The notes under the pieces were generated by a model. It did not search any database. It was not told where the DNA came from and was given only the letters and a program-made list of their open reading frames with translations. A DNA stretch of 64,000 nucleotides, from NCBI GenBank assembly GCA_003117195.1, contig BDSI01000073.1, forward strand, positions 1-64,000, written 5' to 3'. Of the stretch, positions 1 through 9,602 are shown one piece after another (the stretch's first letter is position 1; every line of letters starts with the position of its first letter). This stretch comes from Eudorina sp. 2006-703-Eu-15 (taxonomy: Eukaryota; Chlorophyta; Chlorophyceae; Chlamydomonadales; Volvocaceae). The translations under genes and the position numbers were made by a program.

Positions 1-2
1 GG

Positions 3-83
3 CTGTGTTCTAGCGGCTGCTATGGCCGCGGCCGTGATATGGGCGAGGTCGCCGAGCCGCCGCCGCAGCAGGTGCAGGTACGC
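3..83 (+). CDS. Possible exon cut by the left window edge
   Basis: Reading frame 3 is open from the window edge to a GT donor (CAG followed by GTACGC) and gives a Gly/Pro/Gln-rich, coding-like stretch with Cys residues. An alternative donor lies six bases earlier, and frame 1 is also open. The segment lies upstream of the kinase on the same strand and could be the end of an extracellular part of that protein or of a different gene. Nothing identifies it. I could not join it in phase to the next candidate exon without an extra exon, so it is reported only as a possibility. Confidence 0.15.
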
Positions 84-542
84 GATCGAGATAAGAGGTG
101 GCTTTTCGATATTAAATACATACAGGGTTTATGTTTTATTACTCCTCTATATACATAAAGGGTTATATGTGTGTGTCTCTTTGGTTCCATTTAATTCTTA
201 TATGTAAGAATTAAACTCCGAAATAATGCAACCCGGTCGAGCGGCAGGCGGGCATTCATTAACTTTTTAAATTGACTCATACGTAACGCTAATAAAAGCG
301 CAACAGATGATTGATTGGAGCTGTTTGTTCGTCCGGATTGCAAGCAAAATGTAGGAATGTGTCGACCTACCCTACCTGCTGAAAAACGAACGGGCGGGCG
401 TTGCGCCGCAGCAGTCGCGCCCGCCCTCAATTGTCCGTTGCTTGCCGGAGCTGCCTGGATGCCGACAATCATACATATCGATATGATGTAATCATATTTA
501 TTCATATTCATATATATACAACTATTCGAAACCTTCCGATGC

Positions 543-1205
543 ATGGCTCGTCCGCGGCACGCAGCTCTGGCCGTGGCATGTTTTCTGCTGCTGCTGCTGC
601 TGCTGGTATGGTGGGTAAAGCTATGGAGCCCTCAACGGATTTTTGGCAGCAACAGTGGAGCTGCCAAGGTAGATGCGATGGACATTGGTGCCGCACTCGT
701 TGGCGGCGGATGCTGATGGGGGAGACGTGAAGAGAAGCGCACATGACGTCCATGAAAGTCAGTAAGCGTGCGTGACGCCCGGCGACGCTTATTACCAAAC
801 ATATTATGTCTAGGACAATAAAACAAAATAGCTTGTGAATCATTAAGTTTCCTGCAGTGCAACTTGTTGGCACGGGTGGAAACGGCGGAGTAGTGCCGGC
901 TAGCGCGGGGTTTCATCTAGCGCACCCCGCCAACAGACCAGGCGGCGGCTAGCGGCGCCGGGGGACGACGCATACCTTTGGTTTCCGGGCGGCGGGCGGC
1001 GGGGAGTAGTATCTGTGTACCTGTATATATGTACGACCACTATGCATCCGTCGTACCTTGCAACTGTTCGCTCGCGCATTGCTCACATGCTTTACTTTCT
1101 GATCATCACTGCGGTGCGTGCGGCGGCACACTTCCATGCATCCTAACGATACCGGCGATAAGCGATACATGATGACATGATGACATGCTACAAAACCCTA
1201 ACCCC

Positions 1206-1261
<56 letters not shown>

Positions 1262-4200
1262 GGGGATGACGAAACGCTGCTGGCTCCATCACCCGAATGA
1301 CGCCCATGCTGCCGGTCGTCAATCTCCACGTGAGACTGCACGACAACGACGGCGTAGACGGCGGCGGCGGCGCCGGCGAACAAGCCCAGAAAAGGACCTC
1401 TGCCGCTGTTGGCAGCAGCCCCGACAGTAATTCCTCCGCCTCTGCCAGCGCCGGCATTTCCACCACGCCAGCACCGACAACGCAGCCGCCGCCGTCGCGG
1501 CAGTGCGGCGGCGGCGAATGCTGGCGGCGGCACGGTGGATGGCGCAACCACCGCCAACGAGGGTTTATTGCCTGGCGGCGATGCTCATGACAACACGGTG
1601 CAGCTACTCTACGAAGAAATCCTCGGCGCTGGCACGTACGGCAAGGTACTGGTTGGGCTGTACCATGGACAGCGCGTGGCGGTCAAGCTGCTCAACACCG
1701 GTCTGGCGGCGGCGGCCAATAATAGGAAGCTGCCGACGCAGGAATTGGTGGATCTGGGGGATGGCAAAGCCAGCCAGCAGCAGCCGCAGCAGCAGCCCGC
1801 CGCAGTAGCCCTCGGCTCAAGCGGCGGCGGCGACAGTTCGACAGCGGGGGATCTCTCTCTCGGGCCTGCAGGCCGGGCCCTCGCGCAGGAGGTGGAGGTC
1901 CTGGCGCGCTGCCAGCATCCCAACATTGTGAGGCTGCTGGCGGCCTGTCTCGAGTAAGCACACTCACAGCACGGCGCGGTCGTCTTGTTTGCCTGTCATA
2001 GACATCACACAACGCGCACACAGCACTCGCTTACTCGCAGACTCCACGCAGGAGTCTCACTCCTCATCACCACTGATTCTCATCGTCGTGTCGTGTCGCT
2101 TCGTACGTGCGTGTTAGTTGCAGCGACCCGGCCGCGCGCGCGTGGACCTCGCAGTCAACCGTCCCCACGCAGCGACCGACCCAATCCTCAAAGCAGCGGG
2201 TGTGCAATCGATGCAGCCGCCGCCTCACTCCCTGCTGCTTACGCCCACCCCAAGCCGACGTGTGTGTGTCGTCCGTTCCCATTCTTGCACTGCGTTGCAT
2301 TGCATTCTGCCAACGCGCCCAATGAATGGATCAACTTCCCATGCATTGCAATCTGCCAACGCGCCGCGCGAATGATGAAACTACTAACGTACATATACAC
2401 GTACAGGCCCCCCCAGATGTGCTTGGTGATGGAGCTGATGGATACCTCCCTGGAGAAGGTCATGCACGGGCGCCATCAAGCTCCGCTGCTGCGCTGCCCA
2501 CGGTAGGTCGGTGCGAATCGGGCGGGCGGGCGGGCAGGCTTCGGTTGGTGGGGCAGATGCGTGCATGGGCACAGCAGCAGCAGCAGCAAACCTGCACATA
2601 AATCGATGGCGTAGGTCATCAGGCAGGGCGGCGGAGCTGTGTGACAGCCGGCGGCTCGCTCCATTATTCATCATCCACCTACCACTGGATAGACGGTGGG
2701 CGAACGGAAGGTCTAGGGCAGTTAGATTCGGGAAGCATGTGGGACGACATATAGATACATAATATGGATATTATAGATAGTTGGCTGGCTGCTGGCTGGG
2801 TGATTTGGACAGACAGCTTTCACTCCGCGAGCGGGCGCAAGCGAATGTACATATACAACCGCACAATGTACGATTCGCCGTACGTACGTATGCCGGTCGG
2901 CGCGGCCTCCGTACGTACCGGTCAGCTGCTGGACGCCCTAGATAACGGAGTTGGCTGTCGCGCTTGTTTCGATTTGCTCAAGCATGCATGTATGGTACAT
3001 ACCTGCAACGAACATATTTGCGCCACGGTGGCGCGGTTTCGTTTCTGCAGTGTGTGGTGAGGATGCTGCGGCTGCCACCGATGACCCGCGGCGTCCACTG
3101 TAATACCATTATTAATAATTGTAACTACGTGATAATACGCACGCACGCATCTGTATACAATACGTACACACGTGCACACACACAAACACAGACCGCCGCA
3201 TCTGCGATTAGTTCTTTGCCCCTGCGCTGTGACGGCAGTTGACCGCGTTCGTACCCGGCACATCACTGCATATTCGGCACCCGCATCTTTGCATTCCATT
3301 TCCTTTGCTCTTCTTATCCTTCTTACTAACAACTTTTAGGACCGTCGCGCTCACGTGTGTCCCTGTCTTGCCATGCGCCTTGCATGTCCTCCGACTTCGC
3401 TTCGATAACCACTGACGGTGCTGCTTCGCTTGGTGCTCCCGTTCCTGCATTCAGGTCAGTATCTTTTTCCTTCTGCACGGGCTGGGACGGTTGTGCCGGG
3501 CACTTGCTTGCTGTCGGCATCGCACGCGCTGTTGACGCATACGCCCTTGCTTTTGCTGCACCTTAGGATCAGTAGGTACTTTAGTCGAGTTTCGTCTGCA
3601 TTAGCCTACGGCGTCATAGCCGCTACTTCTGCTGGCGTAACGGCGCCCACCGGCGCTCGACAACGATACGGGGCGCTACAGCATCACGGACTACACCACC
3701 TACTTATGGTCGACATACTTCGCCCTGGCATATTGGTAACTCTGGTCTCGGTCTCAGTCGTCGGTTGCATTGCTGGACACGGGTCTGTTTTTTCGCGGCT
3801 CAGCTTTTCTCCTTGATAACACACACAAACACACACACACGCCTGACACGTGCCCGTTATCGTACGTACGGCGGATGGTCACACGCAGGTGCTCAGCATC
3901 GGGGTCCAAATCGCCAGGGCACTGTCGTACATGCACCCAACTGTACTGCACCGAGGTATGTACGAATGAATAGAGCTGTATGGATGGCATGGGTGCGTCC
4001 GTCCTCATGCATGACCACGCCTGGCCACATGTCACTTGTCGATTTCGGTTTGCTTTCGTTCCCATCCAGACCTCCAGCCCGCCAATCGAGGCGCTGCTGG
4101 TTTCCCAGCTACGTAGCCCCACAACGATACCTATCCCCGCCTCTCCTGCCATCCCGCGCCCCCTTGCTTTCCCGCCCGCCCGCCTGCTGCTGCAGACCTC

Positions 4201-5008
4201 AAGCCCGCCAACGTGCTGATCTCACACCCAGATGACGGCAGCCAGCCGATTGCTAAGCTCGCGGTGAGTCATGCACGCACCCGCTTGCTTGGTTACTTAC
4301 TGATGATGTTGATTACTGATGTCCCTTGCTTATTTCTTATTGTTACATCACAAAAGGCGCATCCATCCATCCATCCATTCATCTAGCTGCCAGGCACCCA
4401 CCGCACCGTACTTACCCGTAGCGGCGGAGCGGAGCCGACGTACGACTGCCCGCCATACCCTAGCTACGGTCTGCACCGCATCATATAAGGTTACACATGT
4501 AATAAAATATTCCATTTACATATGTCTATATATACATATTATGTATTATGAAGGGAGTAACGGCTATCCACTACGACGAATGGTGCGTGTCGAAATGCAT
4601 GACGTTAGTTACAGGCTTACTGCATGCCGTACAATCTTGGATTCTGCTGTCGTACGTACAGGACTTCGGACTGGCCCGCCTCCTCAGCACCGTGCTTGTC
4701 ACAAGGAACCCGGCAGTCGGGACGGTGCGTGAGTGAGACGACGCGAATAAGGAAATCTATCTATCTGTCCACGTGCATGAGTGTGTTCGTTGCTAGATAG
4801 GCAGCCAGGGCAGGACGCAGGGGTGCGTGACATCCAGGGCAAGCAAGCAAGGGGCATAGGTAGCTAAGCCCGGAGATGCCCGCGGTATGTATGCCGCCTG
4901 CCCCAGCCCGTAAAACAATCGATCCGCCGGATACTTAGTACGAGATACTTAGTACGAGATACTTAGTACGAGATACTAAGTAGTAAGGCTGCAGGCTGCA
5001 CGCAGGAG

Positions 5009-5050
<42 letters not shown>

Positions 5051-6526
5051 GTCGGTATGTCTTTTGTGTCTGTCTGTGTCGTTATCGCTTCGTATGCGTG
5101 AGATGTTTGTGAGATGACTGTGCAATAAATAAATGCGTGTGTTATTACCTGCGTACGTACACAACCAGGCCTGACCAAATAATCACATACCAACCACTTC
5201 CAACGCACGGGATACAACGCCCGGTTTTTGTGCAGGTGCCGTACATGGCCCCAGAGACGTTCGACGTCGTTTGTGGAACAATCACAGACCGCTCGGTGCG
5301 TGCGTGCGTGTGCGTCAAGGTAGCTATCTACTACGCACTGCATCTATGTAGTTTATTTAAAATCCAGAGATAGACGACGGCAATTGCACGCATGCGCACC
5401 ACGCAGCAGGTAGGTTGCGCTGGAGGTAGAGAGGAGAGGTGGCTGGGCTCGCTCGCTCACTTGTGCGGAACATCCATGTATTTTAATGAAACAATACAAT
5501 ACCGGTAAGGTGCACGTTGCTGGAACAAGCAGCGGGTTCGGTATTGAAGCACGTCAACCCAACAGATGAAGGACTAGGCGACCATGGGCTTCACGCACAT
5601 AAATGAACAGATTTTACATGTGAGGAATTACCGGGGGGTTACCCTGGGATACGTTTACCCACCCAGCCCCGTAGGGAGGTACCCGGGGGTTACCCCCCGT
5701 TTACCCTGGGTATGAATGCCATAGGGCAACCCAACAGCCAGCATCGATCCACGCTGCGCTACATCACATTATCGTATAAATTTAATTTATTGTATTTTAT
5801 CACTTGTTGAAAGTGTTATTGTAGTTTGTAATTTGTAATGTAATTTATTTGTTTTCGTGCTATGCTATGCCATCATCCATGCCTGCATGCTTCTGCGGCT
5901 GCGCTACGGGTCCTCCCTTTGTGCAGGACATTTACTCCCTCGGCGTCATTTTGTGGGAAATGCTCTCTGGGGAACGGCCATGGGTTGGGCTGAGCATGAT
6001 ACAGGTGGGCACGCGGGCGTTGTTTCTATTCGATGGGATGGAGCGAGGTAGCGCGAGTAGCTATATATAGATTCGTTCGGTTGCCCATTGTAACTAAATT
6101 TTTGATTTTATTTTATTTTTTATTTTTTAACTTTTGAATTTATCTTAATTCTTTTACTATCCAAACTAGCGCGCGCACTCGCTCGCTGGGCCGGCGGTCA
6201 GCAGCAGGTGTCAGAACGGACGAATCCGCGCGCGTCGAGCCCTTTACAACTTACAAGCCCTGATTGCCTGCTCTGATGGCTGGCCTGCTCTGGTTGCCTG
6301 GTTGTCTGCGCTAATGGCCTGCTCTGCGCTCTATCTGCTCTGCTCTGCTGCGCAGATCGCTTCCCTCGTCGCGATATCCTCAAAGCGCCTGCCGCTGGAC
6401 GGCCTCACCCTCGAGCGATGCCCGCCCAAGCTGCGCTCCCTCATTGGGAGCTGTTGGGAGGCGGACCCCGCCAGGCGGCCCGCAGCAGCGGAAGTCGCCA
6501 AGCGCCTGCTTCTGGTGACGCAATAG
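543..6526 (+). CDS. TKL-type Ser/Thr protein kinase, possibly membrane-anchored
   Basis: Nine-exon model: 543-668, 1358-1953, 2407-2502, 3897-3955, 4196-4263, 4662-4724, 5236-5295, 5927-6004, 6356-6526 (438 aa, phases consistent). Kinase motifs seen in order: Gly-rich loop GAGTYGKV (132-139), VAVK with Lys152, alpha-C glutamates (220/222), HRDLKPAN (from 291), DFG (316-318), PYMAPE (about 339-343), DIYSLGVILWEML, and a WEADPARRP C-lobe motif. HRDLKPAN predicts Ser/Thr specificity, and the overall pattern is that of plant/algal Raf-like or TKL kinases. Exons 2407 onward to the stop are secure except the 3897 acceptor, chosen because it alone keeps phase. The first exon (543-668) encodes seven consecutive Leu inside a hydrophobic run of about 17 residues, and it joins in phase to 1358 (GTAG acceptor); this part is inferred. 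An Ala/Pro/Arg-rich linker precedes the catalytic domain. The substrate is unknown. Confidence 0.78.
1209..1258 (+). repeat. (AC)25 microsatellite
   Basis: Perfect dinucleotide array in the first intron of the kinase model, about 100 bases before the proposed acceptor of the catalytic exon. Confidence 0.97.
3619..3826 (-). mobile_element. ~210-bp intronic repeat, copy 1
   Basis: This segment of the kinase intron before the HRD exon is almost identical, in reverse complement, to 52399-52611. By eye I find one small block difference (about 7 bp, near 3692-3696) and about one substitution over 210 bases. It starts GCCGCTACTTCTGCTGGCG and ends in TTGATAACACACAC, running into an AC-rich tail. It has no coding capacity. 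The high similarity of two distant intronic copies points to a recently active non-autonomous element or a recent duplication. The family is not recognised. Confidence 0.85.
4931..4980 (+). repeat. Tandem 15-bp repeat (ATACTTAGTACGAG)
   Basis: Three copies plus a partial copy of a 15-bp unit containing the palindromic core CTTAGTACGAG lie in the kinase intron between the DFG and APE exons. Confidence 0.9.
5016..5049 (+). repeat. (GT)n microsatellite
   Basis: About 17 GT units in the kinase intron before the APE exon. Confidence 0.95.
5627..5713 (+). repeat. GC-rich imperfect repeat with GGGGGTTACCC units
   Basis: Two related blocks built on CCGGGGGGTTACCCTGGG and ACCCGGGGGTTACCCC follow each other, with partial inverted symmetry (GGTAACC/TACCC arms), inside the intron before the DIYSLGV exon. 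A hairpin could form. No function is visible. Confidence 0.6.
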
Positions 6527-7976
6527 CCAGCAGGCGCGCGCCGCAATAAGCAACCGCTTACGATCAACGCACGCGCGGATAAAGTCTTGCGCAGGGCAGT
6601 CTAGCAAGACATGCTTTTCATCCCCGACCTGACCCTCGACATACACCACAGCAACGACATGCCCGCTGTTATTTAGTTTGCGATGCGCGCTGTAGGGAGT
6701 GACGGATGGAAAACCGTATTATAAATGTGCGTGTGTTTGTTTGTTTGCGTGCTTGCGAGCCGCTGCTGCTGGGTGTGCGTATGCACGGCGGGTGTGTGCG
6801 TGCGTGAGATATAGTGTATGTATAAGCTCGCTTGTATGCAGCTCGTTACGTCATACGTAGCAGTAAAGCCACGCAGTAGGTATGCATGGTGCGTGATGCA
6901 TGCGTTACGGGCAACAGCATGTCAAGCCGGCGTCGGATCTATCACCGACGCCGTAGACACGCAACCGCCGTACGTCGTACATCCATCAAATAAAGACGGA
7001 CGTACGGCAGCAAATTACGTTCTGGCCGTACTTGCCGCCAGCAGTTGCTTGCTTTGCCGTACATCGCTCGGCGGCCTTACGATCACAGCAACCTACCACC
7101 CACGCACCGATGTGCCAACGGAATAAACGTCTAAGGCAACGGAGAATCTTATCCACGGACGGGTGCTGGCCGGCGGCGGACGACGACCCTGCGTGTGCGT
7201 CGATTGGCACCTACCGACGCGGCCCATCTCGGGCACCGCCACAACCGACGCACGCGCTGTAGTTATCCCATCGACGGATCCACGCAAGCCATTATGTGCA
7301 TGTGCTACGGCATCGAGGTTCAATTGTTCGGCGAGGGTGGCGCGGGCGCAAAGGGATGAGGAATCGATGGCGGGCGGGCGGGCTGAGCGCGCGGGCTGGC
7401 TGGGGTCCCGCGCGCGCGCGCGTGGACGGCCCGGCCCTTCCGTCCAGCTCCGTAGTCCGCCGTCTGCACGTACTGAGTTCACCTCGCCGCCCGGCTTCGT
7501 CCCGGCTTCGTCCCCGGTGTATGTAATGTAGCTAGCCTGCCGTACCTGCTTGTGCCGCGGTTGAAGAAAGGGCGGGACAGTTGGCTGGATAGCCCGAGAC
7601 GTGGGTGCGGGTGACTGTGATGAAGGGGGGCGATCGGGCCGACAGCGGGTCGGGCCATACGCACGATTGCGTGCTGGCTGATGGTGGTCCAGCCAGGCCT
7701 GTCGAGGCCTGCCGAGGAGTTATGTCATTCAGGGTGCATGTGATGTGTGTGTCGGAGGGGCAAGCATGGCTGCATGTGCATGAATGTGTTGTGCATCCCG
7801 TTTATCCCGGCTCCCACCCCGCCATGTCATTCGGCGTGTCTGGCGCGGTTTCCAGGAGAGGCAATCAATCCTGGCGCACTTAGCAACCTGGTGTGTTGGC
7901 CGGTATGGCTGCATGACCGCCCCTCCCTCCGCCCCCCACGCGGGTGACGGAGCAGGGGTGCGCAGTCCTAGGGGTC
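6527..7976. other. Gene-poor gap downstream of the kinase
   Basis: No ORF here has domain-like composition, splice context or recognised motifs. The kinase 3' UTR must lie at the left. The block is rich in GTACG and TGCGTG simple-sequence runs and in a CG dinucleotide run near 7411-7424. Confidence 0.6.
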
Positions 7977-8069
7977 CTAGGGGTTGAAGATGAGGCGCCT
8001 ACAGAAGTTATCTGGGCCCAGCACGAGCACCCAGTCGGGGCTCGGGTCCACCTCGTAGCGATGATTCAT
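7977..8069 (-). CDS. Short ORF or terminal exon, 30 aa
   Basis: On the minus strand a frame opens with ATG at 8069 and closes with TAG at 7977. The peptide contains DPSPDWVLVLGPDNFCRRL, which has a balanced, protein-like composition unlike the surrounding low-complexity DNA. It may be the last exon of an unrecognised gene (an ACGAG acceptor is present but not a good YAG) or a free-standing small ORF. The only support is composition. Confidence 0.25.
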   Translation of the reverse strand: MNHRYEVDPSPDWVLVLGPDNFCRRLIFNP

Positions 8070-9602
8070 AAAAATACCAATATTAATAGTAATTATGTGC
8101 ATCCATGTGTGTTATGGTGTACGTGTGCCGCACAGGCCCCTGCGATTGATCGCATCGATCGAGCACGCGCGCACCCTTCTAAGCACCGTAGTACGGCTGG
8201 TGCGCGGTCGAAGAAAATTCGTACATCCGAAGATAACCAGGTACATTCGTATGCTCGTCGCCGGCGGTGTGTCCGAAAGGGAACATGGGGGGGGTACATG
8301 GTGGTGTATGGTGGTGGTGGTGGTGTGTGCACATGTGTACATGTAGTAGTAGTGCCGTTTCAGTGTGGATAGGCTTCCGGGCCCTGTCTAAGGGGGGATG
8401 TGGACGTGCGGGGAGGCGAGATTGCGGGAGCTCGAGCCAGCAGCAGTACGTACGGCCACGCATCCGCAGCCGCCGTGCGGGCGGGCGGGCGAGGCCCTGG
8501 TGGGACGTGCACCCTACCTGCTGGGACGACTCATCAGGGCTCACATTGCTGTAACGAACGGTTGCATGGATTGCCCGGATGAGCAAGTCGGCAACGAAAT
8601 GAGCAAGTCGGGAACGAAATGAGCAAGCCGGGAACGAAAGCGGCGCCTCAAGCGTGGCGGTCGATGGGGGCTACCAACTGTCTACCTCTCTGAATGAATT
8701 CGAACGTTACAGCTGAGGTACCTCAAAGGGATCGACCTTACTGTCGGTCGGGTGGGAGCACCGCGGAGGATGAATCCCCATCCAAATCCCCATTCCCATC
8801 CACATCCCACAAAGCAGCAGTCGGTTTGTCGGCCGCCCGCCCGCTCGCCCGCTTACTAACCCGCAAGCAAGCCACGTGCCAGACGAGTGTGCCCTCTGCA
8901 GCTGCAGTACATCCGTATGTACTTTGCTGCGTGCGCGCGCGCGCGTCAACGTCATCAACGTCACGTCCACACACGTCCTCACACACACGCACACCACCGT
9001 CGTCATTGGCCTGCTCCGGACCAACGTTCGTAGTCCCATGCCGCGTACCGTACGTACGGCATCCCTCCCGCCCTCATCACGCGCGCTCGCTGCTGCTGCC
9101 GTGCCCTCGAATGATGAATCATCGGTCCCGTACGGAATCAGTCCGGTACAAGTTGCGGTGCATGTGCGGCATGTGGCAGCCCAACGGCGGGGCGCGGCCC
9201 CGTGGGCGCTGGATGGAGGAGCGACAAACGAACGCCGTCTGCTGAACAAGGGGATGCGTTCGATGAACCTCAAGTCCCCAACAACGCGCTGAGGGACTGC
9301 CCAAGCGCCGCCACCTCGCTGATCATCGCCGTCCTGAACCTCCGCCACCTGCCGCCTCCGCCACCCCCGCCGCCTCCGCCACCCCCGCCAACTCCGCCAC
9401 CCGCCGACTCCGCCGCATCAGCAGCCGCAACCCCTCGGGAGTGCGACCGACACATACAGGCGCCGGACTTGTACGGCGGCCTCAGCTTCTGACCCTCCAC
9501 GACACTGACGGCAAGCTATTTGCACCCACCGTCATTGGCATTCACATAAGGGAGACTGCGGGCCGCATCACTCGCCGACATCAACGCTCCTCGGATGGCC
9601 AG
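8070..9602. other. Gap before SRP54 with unassigned ORFs
   Basis: Contents: a tandem 20-bp repeat (8581-8640), GT-rich runs, and a (CCGCCT/CCACCCC)n tract at 9345-9400 that reads poly-Pro on + and poly-Gly on -. Open frames exist on both strands, for example - 9270-9500 and + 9202-9492, but none shows a family motif. Part of this is the SRP54 3' UTR. Confidence 0.5.
8581..8640 (+). repeat. Tandem 20-bp repeat
   Basis: Three near-perfect copies of ATGAGCAAGTCGGGAACGAA, with one or two substitutions among them, in intergenic DNA. Confidence 0.92.

Noticed and set aside
1297..1590. Alternative frame of the kinase first catalytic exon, Ser/Pro-rich
   Set aside because: It looks coding-like (SSASASAG, TTPAPTTQPPPS) but is out of frame with the Gly-rich loop; using it would require a frameshift or a tiny intron without clear splice sites.
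8738..8992. EF-hand/dockerin-like DVDGNGDLDGD on the minus strand
   Set aside because: The string comes from an imperfect ATGGGGAT/TGGATG simple repeat and the rest of the frame shows no second calcium-binding motif.
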